A DNA stretch of 64,000 nucleotides, from positions 3,764,301-3,828,300 of the forward strand of contig NZ_JAPDNR010000001.1 of NCBI RefSeq assembly GCF_025989125.1, in the 5' to 3' direction. Each line of letters opens with the position of its first letter. Positions within the stretch are counted from its first letter, which is position 1. Below the pieces are notes generated by a model that saw only the letters and a program-made list of their open reading frames with translations, searched no databases and had not been told where the DNA came from. This DNA is from Chitinophaga nivalis. GTDB taxonomy: Bacteria > Bacteroidota > Bacteroidia > Chitinophagales > Chitinophagaceae. Shown here in pieces: positions 52,435-60,353 of this stretch. The translations under genes and the position numbers were made by a program.

Positions 52435-54399
52435 TTAATTTTTCTGGAAATATTTGAAGATGAAATCCCGTCCGTTGGTATAAAAGAATTTATGCATCAC
52501 CGTCTCCGGAGAGAGGCCATACAACAGTCTTTGCTGGTTATGTATTTCAGTGAATATTTGTACAAATGCGACCATCTTTTCATGAAAGAGCGGAATCGAT
52601 TCGGTGGTGGGAGCTAACTGTAACGGTTGTATGAATCCATCGTAATCCGATCCGATGGCCACATGGTCCCAGGCACTGGCATCCTGGCGGCCGCAAACAC
52701 TGATGGTATGAAAAATATTACGTAGCAGTGGTTCGGCGCGGTAATAATCTTCAAAGGTGATGTTGTGACCATTGGATAATTTAAACTGATGACGTAGGGC
52801 AAGATCCCTGAATATCCTTTTCAGGTGCAGTTTATAGCGCCAGGTATAGTTGGGCATAGTGAAGCCCAGGATACGCCGGTCGAGGTTCAGCCCTACGATG
52901 CCATCGCTCTGGTAGATATACCGGATTTCTTCATCGCAGAAATTGATACCCCAGGGATAAAACCAGCCGAGGGTATTGAAATTGGCGGTGTTATCGAAAG
53001 GGTTGAAGGAAGCCGGTACGGTAGCCGGATTATCACCAAAGTACCGGGCCCGGTCTTCCGGCCGTAAGGCCTGGGTATACGAGCGCCAGTATTGATCTCT
53101 TTCATTCGCCTGTATTTTATAAAAGGTGCGGCCAAAGATGAGTTCCTCATAAGAGTCACGCAGTGGATATAAGCCGGTAGCCATCGCTACGGGCCTGCGT
53201 TTTCCGCTGAGTCCTATATGAGAAGCGATGATGGGAATGAGCGGTTTGCCTGTTGCCCGGCGGAGGGTATTGACACTATCGATGAATGCATAATACTCAA
53301 AACGGGCGCGCAGGTCCATGTGTTTCACATCGATGTAGATAGGTTGCTGATAGTCATGTTCGGCATCCAGCAGTTTACACATCACAGCATAGCCAATGTC
53401 GGTGCGGTATTCATCGGGCGTATAGGGAGTACGGATCTTCATACTACGGGCGCCTGTTGTTACAAGGCTATCCCGGTAACGCTCGCCCTGTACCTGCCCG
53501 ATGATACCTTCGCCGTATTTGGCAAAGACGTTTTTACGGAAGTCGTCAGACAAGCTGGCGGCGGTGAGCAGTCCCCGGCGCAGGCCGGGCTTATCCAGGC
53601 TTTTAGCGTTACCAAACATTTTGTTCCAGCCGAAATGTGCAACCGTGATGAAGAATACCCGATGTGGCAGTTGCCGCATTTTTTCGATATTGCCCAATAT
53701 TTCAGCCCGACAGGGGGCGCCGCAGTCTTTGTCTTTGATGCTGTCTATCCGGCTCAGTACTTCGTTACCAAAAAGTACATGTCCGCCTTCCGCGGTGATC
53801 ACCAGGCCGATGCCGCCTTCCGCAACAATGCGCCGCAGGTCGGCATTGTTTTTTGCAATCAGTATTTTAGTGCCGTTGTGTACCGAGTCCTGATGAATGG
53901 CATAATAGTATTCTCCCATAAACTCCTTGAAAGAGGAGTTGTTTTCGGCGGCCAGTACTTCCTGCCGCTTCATGGACATATGTGTCACAAAATGGAGGTT
54001 CATCCACCGCGACCCAGGCGATGACAACATGATCTTTTCAGGTGGCGTAATAGACATACACAGCACCGACCCTCTCAAACCCTGCAGGTTGGCGTAGTTG
54101 CACTGATCATAGTTACTCATGTTAGACTCTTTCCCATGCTTTTTGTCTTTCGGTTTTTTCGTATGTGCGATCCAGTCAGTATGACCATATTTTTTATGGA
54201 GATAGGCAGCGTTGCCGGCATGTAAGATGGTGCTGTCCGGATCTTTTACAAAGCGGTAGTAATTTTTGAAAGAGGTATGAATATGGAAATCGGAGAAAGA
54301 CCGGTATCTGGAAGTATCCCGTTGCTGTGCCCCGGCAGTACTGAACAATAATAAAGTGCCTGCTGTGAGGCATCTGTAGATGTTGGTTAATAACTGCAT
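52435..54399 (-). CDS. Secreted M19-like (renal dipeptidase-type) metallohydrolase
   Basis: 654 residues with signal peptide MQLLTNIYRCLTAGTLLLFSTAGAQ. TIM-barrel amidohydrolase features are DFHIHTS (metal-binding HxH) near the start, GIGLVITAEGG, IYIDVKHMDLRA, LIPIIASHIGLSG and WDHVAIGSDYDGF, the last being the membrane-dipeptidase signature. The protein is longer than a typical M19 dipeptidase (about 400 residues), with extra segments between barrel strands. It is likely periplasmic or surface-exposed. Peptide hydrolysis is plausible but the exact substrate is unknown. Confidence 0.72.
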   Translation of the reverse strand: MQLLTNIYRCLTAGTLLLFSTAGAQQRDTSRYRSFSDFHIHTSFKNYYRFVKDPDSTILHAGNAAYLHKKYGHTDWIAHTKKPKDKKHGKESNMSNYDQCNYANLQGLRGSVLCMSITPPEKIMLSSPGSRWMNLHFVTHMSMKRQEVLAAENNSSFKEFMGEYYYAIHQDSVHNGTKILIAKNNADLRRIVAEGGIGLVITAEGGHVLFGNEVLSRIDSIKDKDCGAPCRAEILGNIEKMRQLPHRVFFITVAHFGWNKMFGNAKSLDKPGLRRGLLTAASLSDDFRKNVFAKYGEGIIGQVQGERYRDSLVTTGARSMKIRTPYTPDEYRTDIGYAVMCKLLDAEHDYQQPIYIDVKHMDLRARFEYYAFIDSVNTLRRATGKPLIPIIASHIGLSGKRRPVAMATGLYPLRDSYEELIFGRTFYKIQANERDQYWRSYTQALRPEDRARYFGDNPATVPASFNPFDNTANFNTLGWFYPWGINFCDEEIRYIYQSDGIVGLNLDRRILGFTMPNYTWRYKLHLKRIFRDLALRHQFKLSNGHNITFEDYYRAEPLLRNIFHTISVCGRQDASAWDHVAIGSDYDGFIQPLQLAPTTESIPLFHEKMVAFVQIFTEIHNQQRLLYGLSPETVMHKFFYTNGRDFIFKYFQKN

Positions 54400-54945
54400 C
54401 TGGCCAGGTTTACAGGAGAATTATATATTCCGGCAGGGCTGTGAGTCCGTTAGTAGGTGATAAAATGCCAGCTGCACGGTGATTCAAGGTAGTTACTACT
54501 AACGTTGTTGGGCTATCTGATTGACGGAATATCATTTTATTATCTCCTTAAACAACAGAAAAACAAAAATGTTTTAAGAGAGAAGGGGGCGTTTGTAAAG
54601 GGGAGTCTATTCTTATTTTCTTTTTGAGAACAAAAAAACTTATTTTCGTATCCCATCTACCTAACTATTTTTCCTACTGACTTACAGCTACTGATATTAT
54701 TTTAACTAAAAAATCGAATGGCTTTCCTTGTGTTAAGGTGGTGCATTCATAGTAGTAACCTGGACCTAAGGATTTCTGGTAAGATTGTATTAGTAATGCA
54801 CTATGTCTGCCTTATATTTTGTCTCAAACAATTTGAGATATATGATTTAAATATTATGTCTGGATGGCCTGTTATTGAGTAAGAAGAATCTTTGGTAACG
54901 TGTTGTTTTTCTCTACATTACTATTGCCCCATTTACCGCTCTTTT
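54400..54945. promoter_or_regulatory. Divergent intergenic region with a perfect palindrome
   Basis: 546 bp, AT-rich, between the minus-strand M19 gene and the plus-strand island. TCTCAAA-CAA-TTTGAGA (54822-54838) is a perfect 7-bp inverted repeat about 108 bp before the first island gene and may be an operator. No exact TAnnTTTG was found. No gene is evident. Confidence 0.4.
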
Positions 54946-56313
54946 ATGAGAACATTGGTTATTTCCCTCCTACTATTCCTATCATGCAGTTGGCAACTGA
55001 CTGCACAGCCTCAATTATTATCATCGGATAAGAAATCCATAGAATATCAGTTCTTTCATCAACGAACGTCTGGCCAACCGGGGTTACCCAATAACATCGT
55101 TTCCGATCCTTTTGATAATGGTATGAACGAACAGCATCAGCGCATGCTGCCACCTCATAACATACTACCACATCAAATCACTGCTTCACAACAGACAGCA
55201 CAGCAGGCAGCCGTAGCATACGAGATCATGGAAGCGAATGCCTACTGGGAGCAAAAGGCCTGGTTTAACAAGACTGCTGCTTACAGACAGGCATTTGATC
55301 AGCTGAATCAATTCAATCCGGATAGTTTTTCCATTACCAACGCGGTGTTGCTGGTTGAAAATGCTTTCCTGGATAATAGGCTACCTTATGAAGCGTTGTT
55401 AAATGGCCTTAAATACCGGGTGGAACATGTAAAGCAAATATTGAAGCGGGAGGGCCTGGATGTGCGGAACCAGGTAGCGCTAAATTACGGCATTCAAAAA
55501 CTGTTCTCACAATCCAATATTTACCATAACCCTGCCACCGGGAAAAATGTGGTTATTCCCCCCTTTCAGTATGACCACATTGATTTCCGCGGTGAAGAGG
55601 ATTATACCAGGATGTTTACGATAAAACTATTGGGAACAGGTAAAGGGCAATGTCACTCTATGCCTTTGCTGTACCTGATGATCGCTGAACAATTAGGTGC
55701 GAAGGCATGGCTGTCACTGGCGCCGCAACATTCCTTCATACAATTTACGGATCATAATGGGCATCTCATGAATTTTGAGACTACTAACGGGCACCTGGTT
55801 TCTACGCAATGGCTATATCAGTCTGGTTTTATTAACGCAAACGCCTTAAAGGAAAGAACTTATCTGGATACACTTTCGCAAAGGCAATTGTATGCGCAAT
55901 GTCTGGCGGACTTACTATTAGGGTATCTGGCAAAATTTGGGCATGATGTATATGCAGAACATATCAGGGAAAGCGTTTTACGGATTCATCCTGGTAATAT
56001 GACTGCTTTGATTGTGGGGGCTAATATTAAAAGGGAGATAGCCATACGGCAAATAGCTACTGCGGGGTATCCGCCTCCCGATAAACTACCTCAATATCCC
56101 ATCGCCTATCAGGCCTATTTGGACATGCAGGCGGCCTTTGAAAAAGTGGACGCCCTGGGCTATCAGGATATGCCCAGGGAAGCTTATCAGGTATGGTTGA
56201 AATCTATTGAAGCCGAAAAGAAAAAGCAGGAATACAGGATACTCAAGGAAAAAATGAAGCGGGAGATAACAGGCCTTAAAAATAATAAGGAAGCACGACA
56301 CCCTAATCGTTAA
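54946..56313 (+). CDS. Secreted transglutaminase-like protein, paralog 1
   Basis: 455 residues from ATG 54946 (MRTLVISLLLFLSCSWQLTAQ, a signal peptide); the frame extends 54 bp upstream without one. The central region has a papain/transglutaminase-type triad pattern: GKGQCHSMP (Cys236), LAPQHSFIQF (His262), then NFETTNG as the acid or amide position. Flanks are helical and repeat-like, with a charged coiled C-terminus (AEKKKQEYRILKEKMKRE). It is the first of four closely spaced genes; a shorter paralog ends the group at 57986. Catalysis (deamidation, cross-linking or proteolysis) is inferred. Confidence 0.65.
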   Translation: MRTLVISLLLFLSCSWQLTAQPQLLSSDKKSIEYQFFHQRTSGQPGLPNNIVSDPFDNGMNEQHQRMLPPHNILPHQITASQQTAQQAAVAYEIMEANAYWEQKAWFNKTAAYRQAFDQLNQFNPDSFSITNAVLLVENAFLDNRLPYEALLNGLKYRVEHVKQILKREGLDVRNQVALNYGIQKLFSQSNIYHNPATGKNVVIPPFQYDHIDFRGEEDYTRMFTIKLLGTGKGQCHSMPLLYLMIAEQLGAKAWLSLAPQHSFIQFTDHNGHLMNFETTNGHLVSTQWLYQSGFINANALKERTYLDTLSQRQLYAQCLADLLLGYLAKFGHDVYAEHIRESVLRIHPGNMTALIVGANIKREIAIRQIATAGYPPPDKLPQYPIAYQAYLDMQAAFEKVDALGYQDMPREAYQVWLKSIEAEKKKQEYRILKEKMKREITGLKNNKEARHPNR

Positions 56314-56336
56314 TCTTTTTAAACCCCTACCTTGAT

Positions 56337-57401
56337 ATGGAGTTTAAGCCAATACTAATATTTATCTTGCTGATGGGATGTCTGACAGCAACAGGACAAG
56401 ATTATAACCCCTTTAAGTCCATTGGCAGGAAAGCGAAGATATTAACCCTTTCCAAGGGTAAATACGTGGAATTTTTTGATATGGATACAGTGCAGCGTAT
56501 TGGCACTGTATTGTTCAATATCCGCCAAAAAAAGGTGGTAAGGTTGCTGAATGCGGATAGTACCTTTAGTAAGGTGTCTGATAACTCCGCAGCCAGCCGG
56601 TGGTATAGTATTGATCCGTTGGTGTATTTGTATTTTTCTTATTCGCCTTACAGTTTTACCTTAAATAATCCGATAAAAAATTTTGATCCCGATGGTCGGC
56701 TGGTTATTGGAAGTACAAAGGAGGATGCAAAGAAGTTTCAAAATGATTTGAATCAAATGTTAAAGGATAGGGCTTATGATCAGCTCAAAGCCTTAATTGG
56801 CATAAAAGGGAAAACGTTTCAATCGATAAATGAGGATGCTTTTGCTAAAGCAACTGCCGGCCTGAACGATGATCAAAAAGCTTTTGCTCAAACGGTATTT
56901 AATTCCATTAATTCAAAAGATGAGCATATAGTAGAATATGTGAGCAAGATCGGAAATCTATCAAAGGAAGCATCCGATTTACTCAATGATAAAATAGGAG
57001 GGGCGTTTACGAAAACAATGGAAAATAATGAAGGTAGGTTATCTGGTGGGCTTATTGCTGGTATATGGGGGGCTACGACAGTAAATACCAGGTCGGGAAC
57101 ACATTCTATCATCATTGAAGGCCTTACTCCCGAAGAAGCAGGGGGCGACTATCTTAATTCAACAACTAATACTAAGGGTGGTAATCCTGTAGGAAGACCA
57201 GGTGTTGCAGGGCATGAAGTTTTCGGGCATGGCAGATATTCAGCAGTAGGTGGCGAAGAAACTGCTGGACATCATGTAAATGCCATTCGAATGGAAAATC
57301 TTATCTTACGAGTCATGGGACAAGGTACAATACAAAGGACAGGAGAGGATCACACTAAAAAAACAAAAATTCAAAACCCCAGTGCATTACCTGTATTTTA
57401 A
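56337..57401 (+). CDS. Secreted RHS-core protein with a putative metallopeptidase C-terminal domain
   Basis: 354 residues. Signal peptide (ILIFILLMGCLTATGQ), then a YNPFKSIGRKAKILTLSKGKY region and a short RHS-core ending (SRWYSIDPL, YSPYSFTLNNPIKNFDPDGR) at about residues 85-120. Full YD repeats are absent. The C-terminal part, as in polymorphic toxins, is a separate domain: GHEVFGHGRYS (His293, Glu294, His298), then EETAGHHVNAIRMEN. The HE-x3-H spacing is one residue longer than the canonical zincin HExxH. A small secreted protein follows at 15 bp, as for toxin-immunity pairs. Codon use is more AT-rich than in the NRPS. Confidence 0.68.
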   Translation: MEFKPILIFILLMGCLTATGQDYNPFKSIGRKAKILTLSKGKYVEFFDMDTVQRIGTVLFNIRQKKVVRLLNADSTFSKVSDNSAASRWYSIDPLVYLYFSYSPYSFTLNNPIKNFDPDGRLVIGSTKEDAKKFQNDLNQMLKDRAYDQLKALIGIKGKTFQSINEDAFAKATAGLNDDQKAFAQTVFNSINSKDEHIVEYVSKIGNLSKEASDLLNDKIGGAFTKTMENNEGRLSGGLIAGIWGATTVNTRSGTHSIIIEGLTPEEAGGDYLNSTTNTKGGNPVGRPGVAGHEVFGHGRYSAVGGEETAGHHVNAIRMENLILRVMGQGTIQRTGEDHTKKTKIQNPSALPVF

Positions 57402-57416
57402 AGCAAAACGATTACC

Positions 57417-57938
57417 ATGAAAGTTGTAAAAATATTAGCGGTGTTTGTCGCCTCAGTTTTATTTTTTACCCTAAATGGTAAAGCACAGGATTGTAATCCA
57501 TATAAAATTATAAAGACACTGATTTCATCACAAGAAATAAATGGAAACTTCCCCATAGTTGATAGTCTATTCCCTATCCAAACAAAAAAAAAATCCGTAG
57601 AATTTATCGGTCTTCTTACAAAGGAAGAACAAAAAGAATTTAAAAAAAACGTGAAAGCTACCAGCGGATTTAAATTATGCGCTGATTCATTAGCAGCATT
57701 AAAGCTAATACCAGCCCCTCCAATATTTCAAGCATTGGCAAAATTTGATGCGTCAAGTGCGAAAATTATTGATAATAACAAACCATTTTATCTGGCATCT
57801 GCTCCTGTCTTTTTTCATAACAATACTAAAGCAATAATCTATCTGATTCTCGTAAAAGGATTTGGTTCTATCTACATCCTTGAAAAGAAAGGAGATGCTT
57901 GGGTAATAGTAAAAGAAATATACGGTTGGACGAGTTAA
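57417..57938 (+). CDS. Small secreted protein, candidate immunity partner
   Basis: 173 residues with signal peptide (ILAVFVASVLFFTLNGKAQ). I do not recognise the family. It has two Cys, in DCNPYK and KLCADS, and a beta-rich C-terminal half (KAIIYLILVKGFGSIYILEKKGDAWVIVKEIYGW). It lies 15 bp downstream of the RHS-core gene, is strongly AT-rich, and is predicted to be periplasmic, as expected for immunity against a periplasm-acting effector. Function is inferred from position only. Confidence 0.5.
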   Translation: MKVVKILAVFVASVLFFTLNGKAQDCNPYKIIKTLISSQEINGNFPIVDSLFPIQTKKKSVEFIGLLTKEEQKEFKKNVKATSGFKLCADSLAALKLIPAPPIFQALAKFDASSAKIIDNNKPFYLASAPVFFHNNTKAIIYLILVKGFGSIYILEKKGDAWVIVKEIYGWTS

Positions 57939-57985
57939 CCCCCAGATATTTAAATTGTTCTCATTTTTAAATACGTATAAGTTTT

Positions 57986-59068
57986 ATGATACGTGTTCTA
58001 GTTGTAGTTATTTTATTCTTTTATTTCAATAGTGTTACCGCCAATATACTATCTGACACAATTCGTAAAAATTATGATAGTGCATTTATAGAGTTGAATT
58101 ATAGCGTAAAAAATGACGGATTGTTTAAGGAAGCTGTTTATATCGTTGAGAATACTTTTTTTAATAATAAACTAGATCGTGAGAAATTTTATAGACCAAT
58201 AGATGATTTGAGAACCCTCTGTCTGTTGTGGACTAATTCCAATAGAATTACTGAATATCGTTTTTCAGATAGCTTAAATCTTCAAAAGAATTTTTCAATA
58301 TATTCAATTTTAAAAGATACTGTGAAATTGATAGATGAAGATAGTTCCGTTTATTCTTTTGTGCCGTTTATATACGATTTTAGTGATTTTAATGGATCAC
58401 ATAATTGGTCAAATATGTTTGTGTCTAAGCTTTTGATTACCAGAAGCGGGAATTGCCATAGTTTTCCTTATTTATATAAGATTTTAGCGGATGAATTAAA
58501 AGCCAGTTGCTGGCTTTCATTAGCTCCCAATCACATTTACATCAAAAACAGATGTAAGGAAACAGGCTGGTACAACACGGAACTAACCTCCGGTCAATTC
58601 CCGATAGATGCCTGGATTACTGCATCTGGCTATATACCGTTAAAAGCTATTCAGAATGGTATTTATATGGATACCTTGAGCAACCGGCAGGCGATTGCCT
58701 TATGTATACTAGACCTGGCAAAAGGGTATGAATTTCAAACGCGTGACTATTATGATGGATTTATATTAAAGTGCTGTGAAGTAGTACTGGCATATCACCC
58801 GGTTAATGTGCAAGCCTTATTACTAAAAGCAGAAACACTGAAACGGCTATATGAAAAACAGGAAAAAGCAAAGGATTACGCTGCGAAAAATACCTATCAT
58901 GAAATGGAGCAGGTATACATAAAGTTATTTGAACTGGGCTACCGGGAAATGCCGGAAAAAATGTACCTGCAATGGCTGGCAGGTTTGGTTACAGAAAAAG
59001 AGAAATACAGCAATAAAAAGCTACATGCAACCATCAAAGGAACTAATACACCTGCCAAAAAGAAATAA
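57986..59068 (+). CDS. Secreted transglutaminase-like protein, paralog 2
   Basis: 360 residues with signal peptide (VLVVVILFFYFNSVTA). It is homologous to the 54946 protein along its length: RSGNCHSFPYLYKILADELKA (Cys157), LAPNHIYIKN (His183), NTELTSGQF, then MDTLSNRQAIALCILDLAKGYE and a final REMPEKMYLQWL. Spacing of the catalytic candidates is the same. Shorter and more diverged at the N-terminus, and AT-richer. The two paralogs bracket the RHS-core and candidate immunity genes. Confidence 0.65.
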   Translation: MIRVLVVVILFFYFNSVTANILSDTIRKNYDSAFIELNYSVKNDGLFKEAVYIVENTFFNNKLDREKFYRPIDDLRTLCLLWTNSNRITEYRFSDSLNLQKNFSIYSILKDTVKLIDEDSSVYSFVPFIYDFSDFNGSHNWSNMFVSKLLITRSGNCHSFPYLYKILADELKASCWLSLAPNHIYIKNRCKETGWYNTELTSGQFPIDAWITASGYIPLKAIQNGIYMDTLSNRQAIALCILDLAKGYEFQTRDYYDGFILKCCEVVLAYHPVNVQALLLKAETLKRLYEKQEKAKDYAAKNTYHEMEQVYIKLFELGYREMPEKMYLQWLAGLVTEKEKYSNKKLHATIKGTNTPAKKK

Positions 59069-59143
59069 CTTTCGATGTCCTCTTATATCCTGCAGGTCTT
59101 GCATGTAAAGGTTTTTAAAACAACGATGCTACGCTAAAATTTT

Positions 59144-59179
59144 AACACCTGCCACCCAAAGTTGCAGGTGGCAGGTGTT
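59144..59179 (-). terminator. Terminator for the minus-strand receptor operon
   Basis: 13-bp perfect stem AACACCTGCCACC / GGTGGCAGGTGTT with a 10-nt loop. Read on the minus strand it is followed by AAAATTTTA, a modest T-run. It lies 34 bp beyond the lipoprotein stop and may also stop the island transcript. Confidence 0.7.
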
Positions 59180-59212
59180 ACAGGGATAAATTTTCAATAG
59201 CTGCAGCGCGGA

Positions 59213-60283
59213 TTATTTAAAGTTAGGCCCGATGTCCTCCATATGAGGGCGGATGATGGTACCATCCCAGTCGTCCGGTATTTTTTGATCTGTCACGACC
59301 AAAATGGCTGCCTCTCCTGGATTAAATGTCATATAGAAGCCGAGGAAGCCGCTTTCCGGTCTGGAAGGACCATATTCATTAGTCATATCATAGGGAAGAT
59401 CTGTTAAGGTGCCCCTTTTGACGATCCTGAATGTGTAGGCATTTTTGTTGAAGGTTTCGGTAGGCGGCAGTGCAGGCAATTCTATCATCTTACTAAAAGA
59501 ACCATCTGCTGGTAATTCAAATCTCATCGTAGTAGGTTCGCTGGCATGGGGAGAGGTGAGCAGCTTGCCTTTATAAAAGATCAGATCTATAGGCCCCTGG
59601 TAAACGCCTACCTTATTGGTAAAGGAGGCAATCACGGTCATGTTGGCCGGATTGGCCGGTTTAGTGACCGTGATCTTATCGAAGATTTTGGCGCCGTCAT
59701 AGTAAAATACCAATGGAGATGCCGCCATATCTGTTGTGATTTCTTTATGGATTAAGGCAGTGGTGGTGCCCTTTTTACGAATCTGCAGCACTTGTTTTTG
59801 CGTGGCGTCCAAACCGATGTACAGTAAAGGGAATTCCGCGCCGATGCCTTGTCCGATTACTTTATCCGCTGCTACAAATTCCAGGGTATCAGCCTGGGCA
59901 AATCCTTTTACGGGTAACGTAACAAAATCCGGATATATTTTTTCGCTATCAAAATAGTAACGAATGGCTTGTTTGTTCAAGAGGGGAGAAATGATCCGGG
60001 TATCCAGTATTTTCGACTGACCTTTTTTACGGATCAATAAGGTGTCTCCTGTCTCTTGCACTAAAACATTGCGCTCGAAATCACTATGCTCTCTATCCGT
60101 CTGGCCGATTACTTTTCCTGCTTTCAGGAATTCCAGGGTATCGGTGAGGGCATATCCTTGCACCACCAGATTCACTATTTTAGGTGGATTGGCTACTGCC
60201 AGCTCTCCTTTTTTACAGCTGAACAGGAACAGCCAGCAAAGGCCGAAACAGGTGCGGAGAATGGATTGTATGTTTGTTTTCAT
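59213..60283 (-). CDS. Lipoprotein with internal repeats, partner of the receptor
   Basis: 356 residues with lipobox LFSC. Two clear repeats of about 85 residues: the first has LTDTLEFLKAGKVIGQ, LLIRKKGQSKIL and IRYYFDSEKIY; the second has QADTLEFVAADKVIGQ, LQIRKKGTTTAL and VFYYDGAKIF. A third, looser beta-rich part follows. I do not recognise the family. It starts 70 bp after the receptor gene and is probably co-transcribed, the same layout as the receptor and lipoproteins at 38716-44659. Confidence 0.65.
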   Translation of the reverse strand: MKTNIQSILRTCFGLCWLFLFSCKKGELAVANPPKIVNLVVQGYALTDTLEFLKAGKVIGQTDREHSDFERNVLVQETGDTLLIRKKGQSKILDTRIISPLLNKQAIRYYFDSEKIYPDFVTLPVKGFAQADTLEFVAADKVIGQGIGAEFPLLYIGLDATQKQVLQIRKKGTTTALIHKEITTDMAASPLVFYYDGAKIFDKITVTKPANPANMTVIASFTNKVGVYQGPIDLIFYKGKLLTSPHASEPTTMRFELPADGSFSKMIELPALPPTETFNKNAYTFRIVKRGTLTDLPYDMTNEYGPSRPESGFLGFYMTFNPGEAAILVVTDQKIPDDWDGTIIRPHMEDIGPNFK

Positions 60284-60353
60284 CTTTATATATTAGCTGG
60301 TAGAAAAGATACATGAACGACCACCTGGCTCATGCTATTGGTAACGGATGTCA

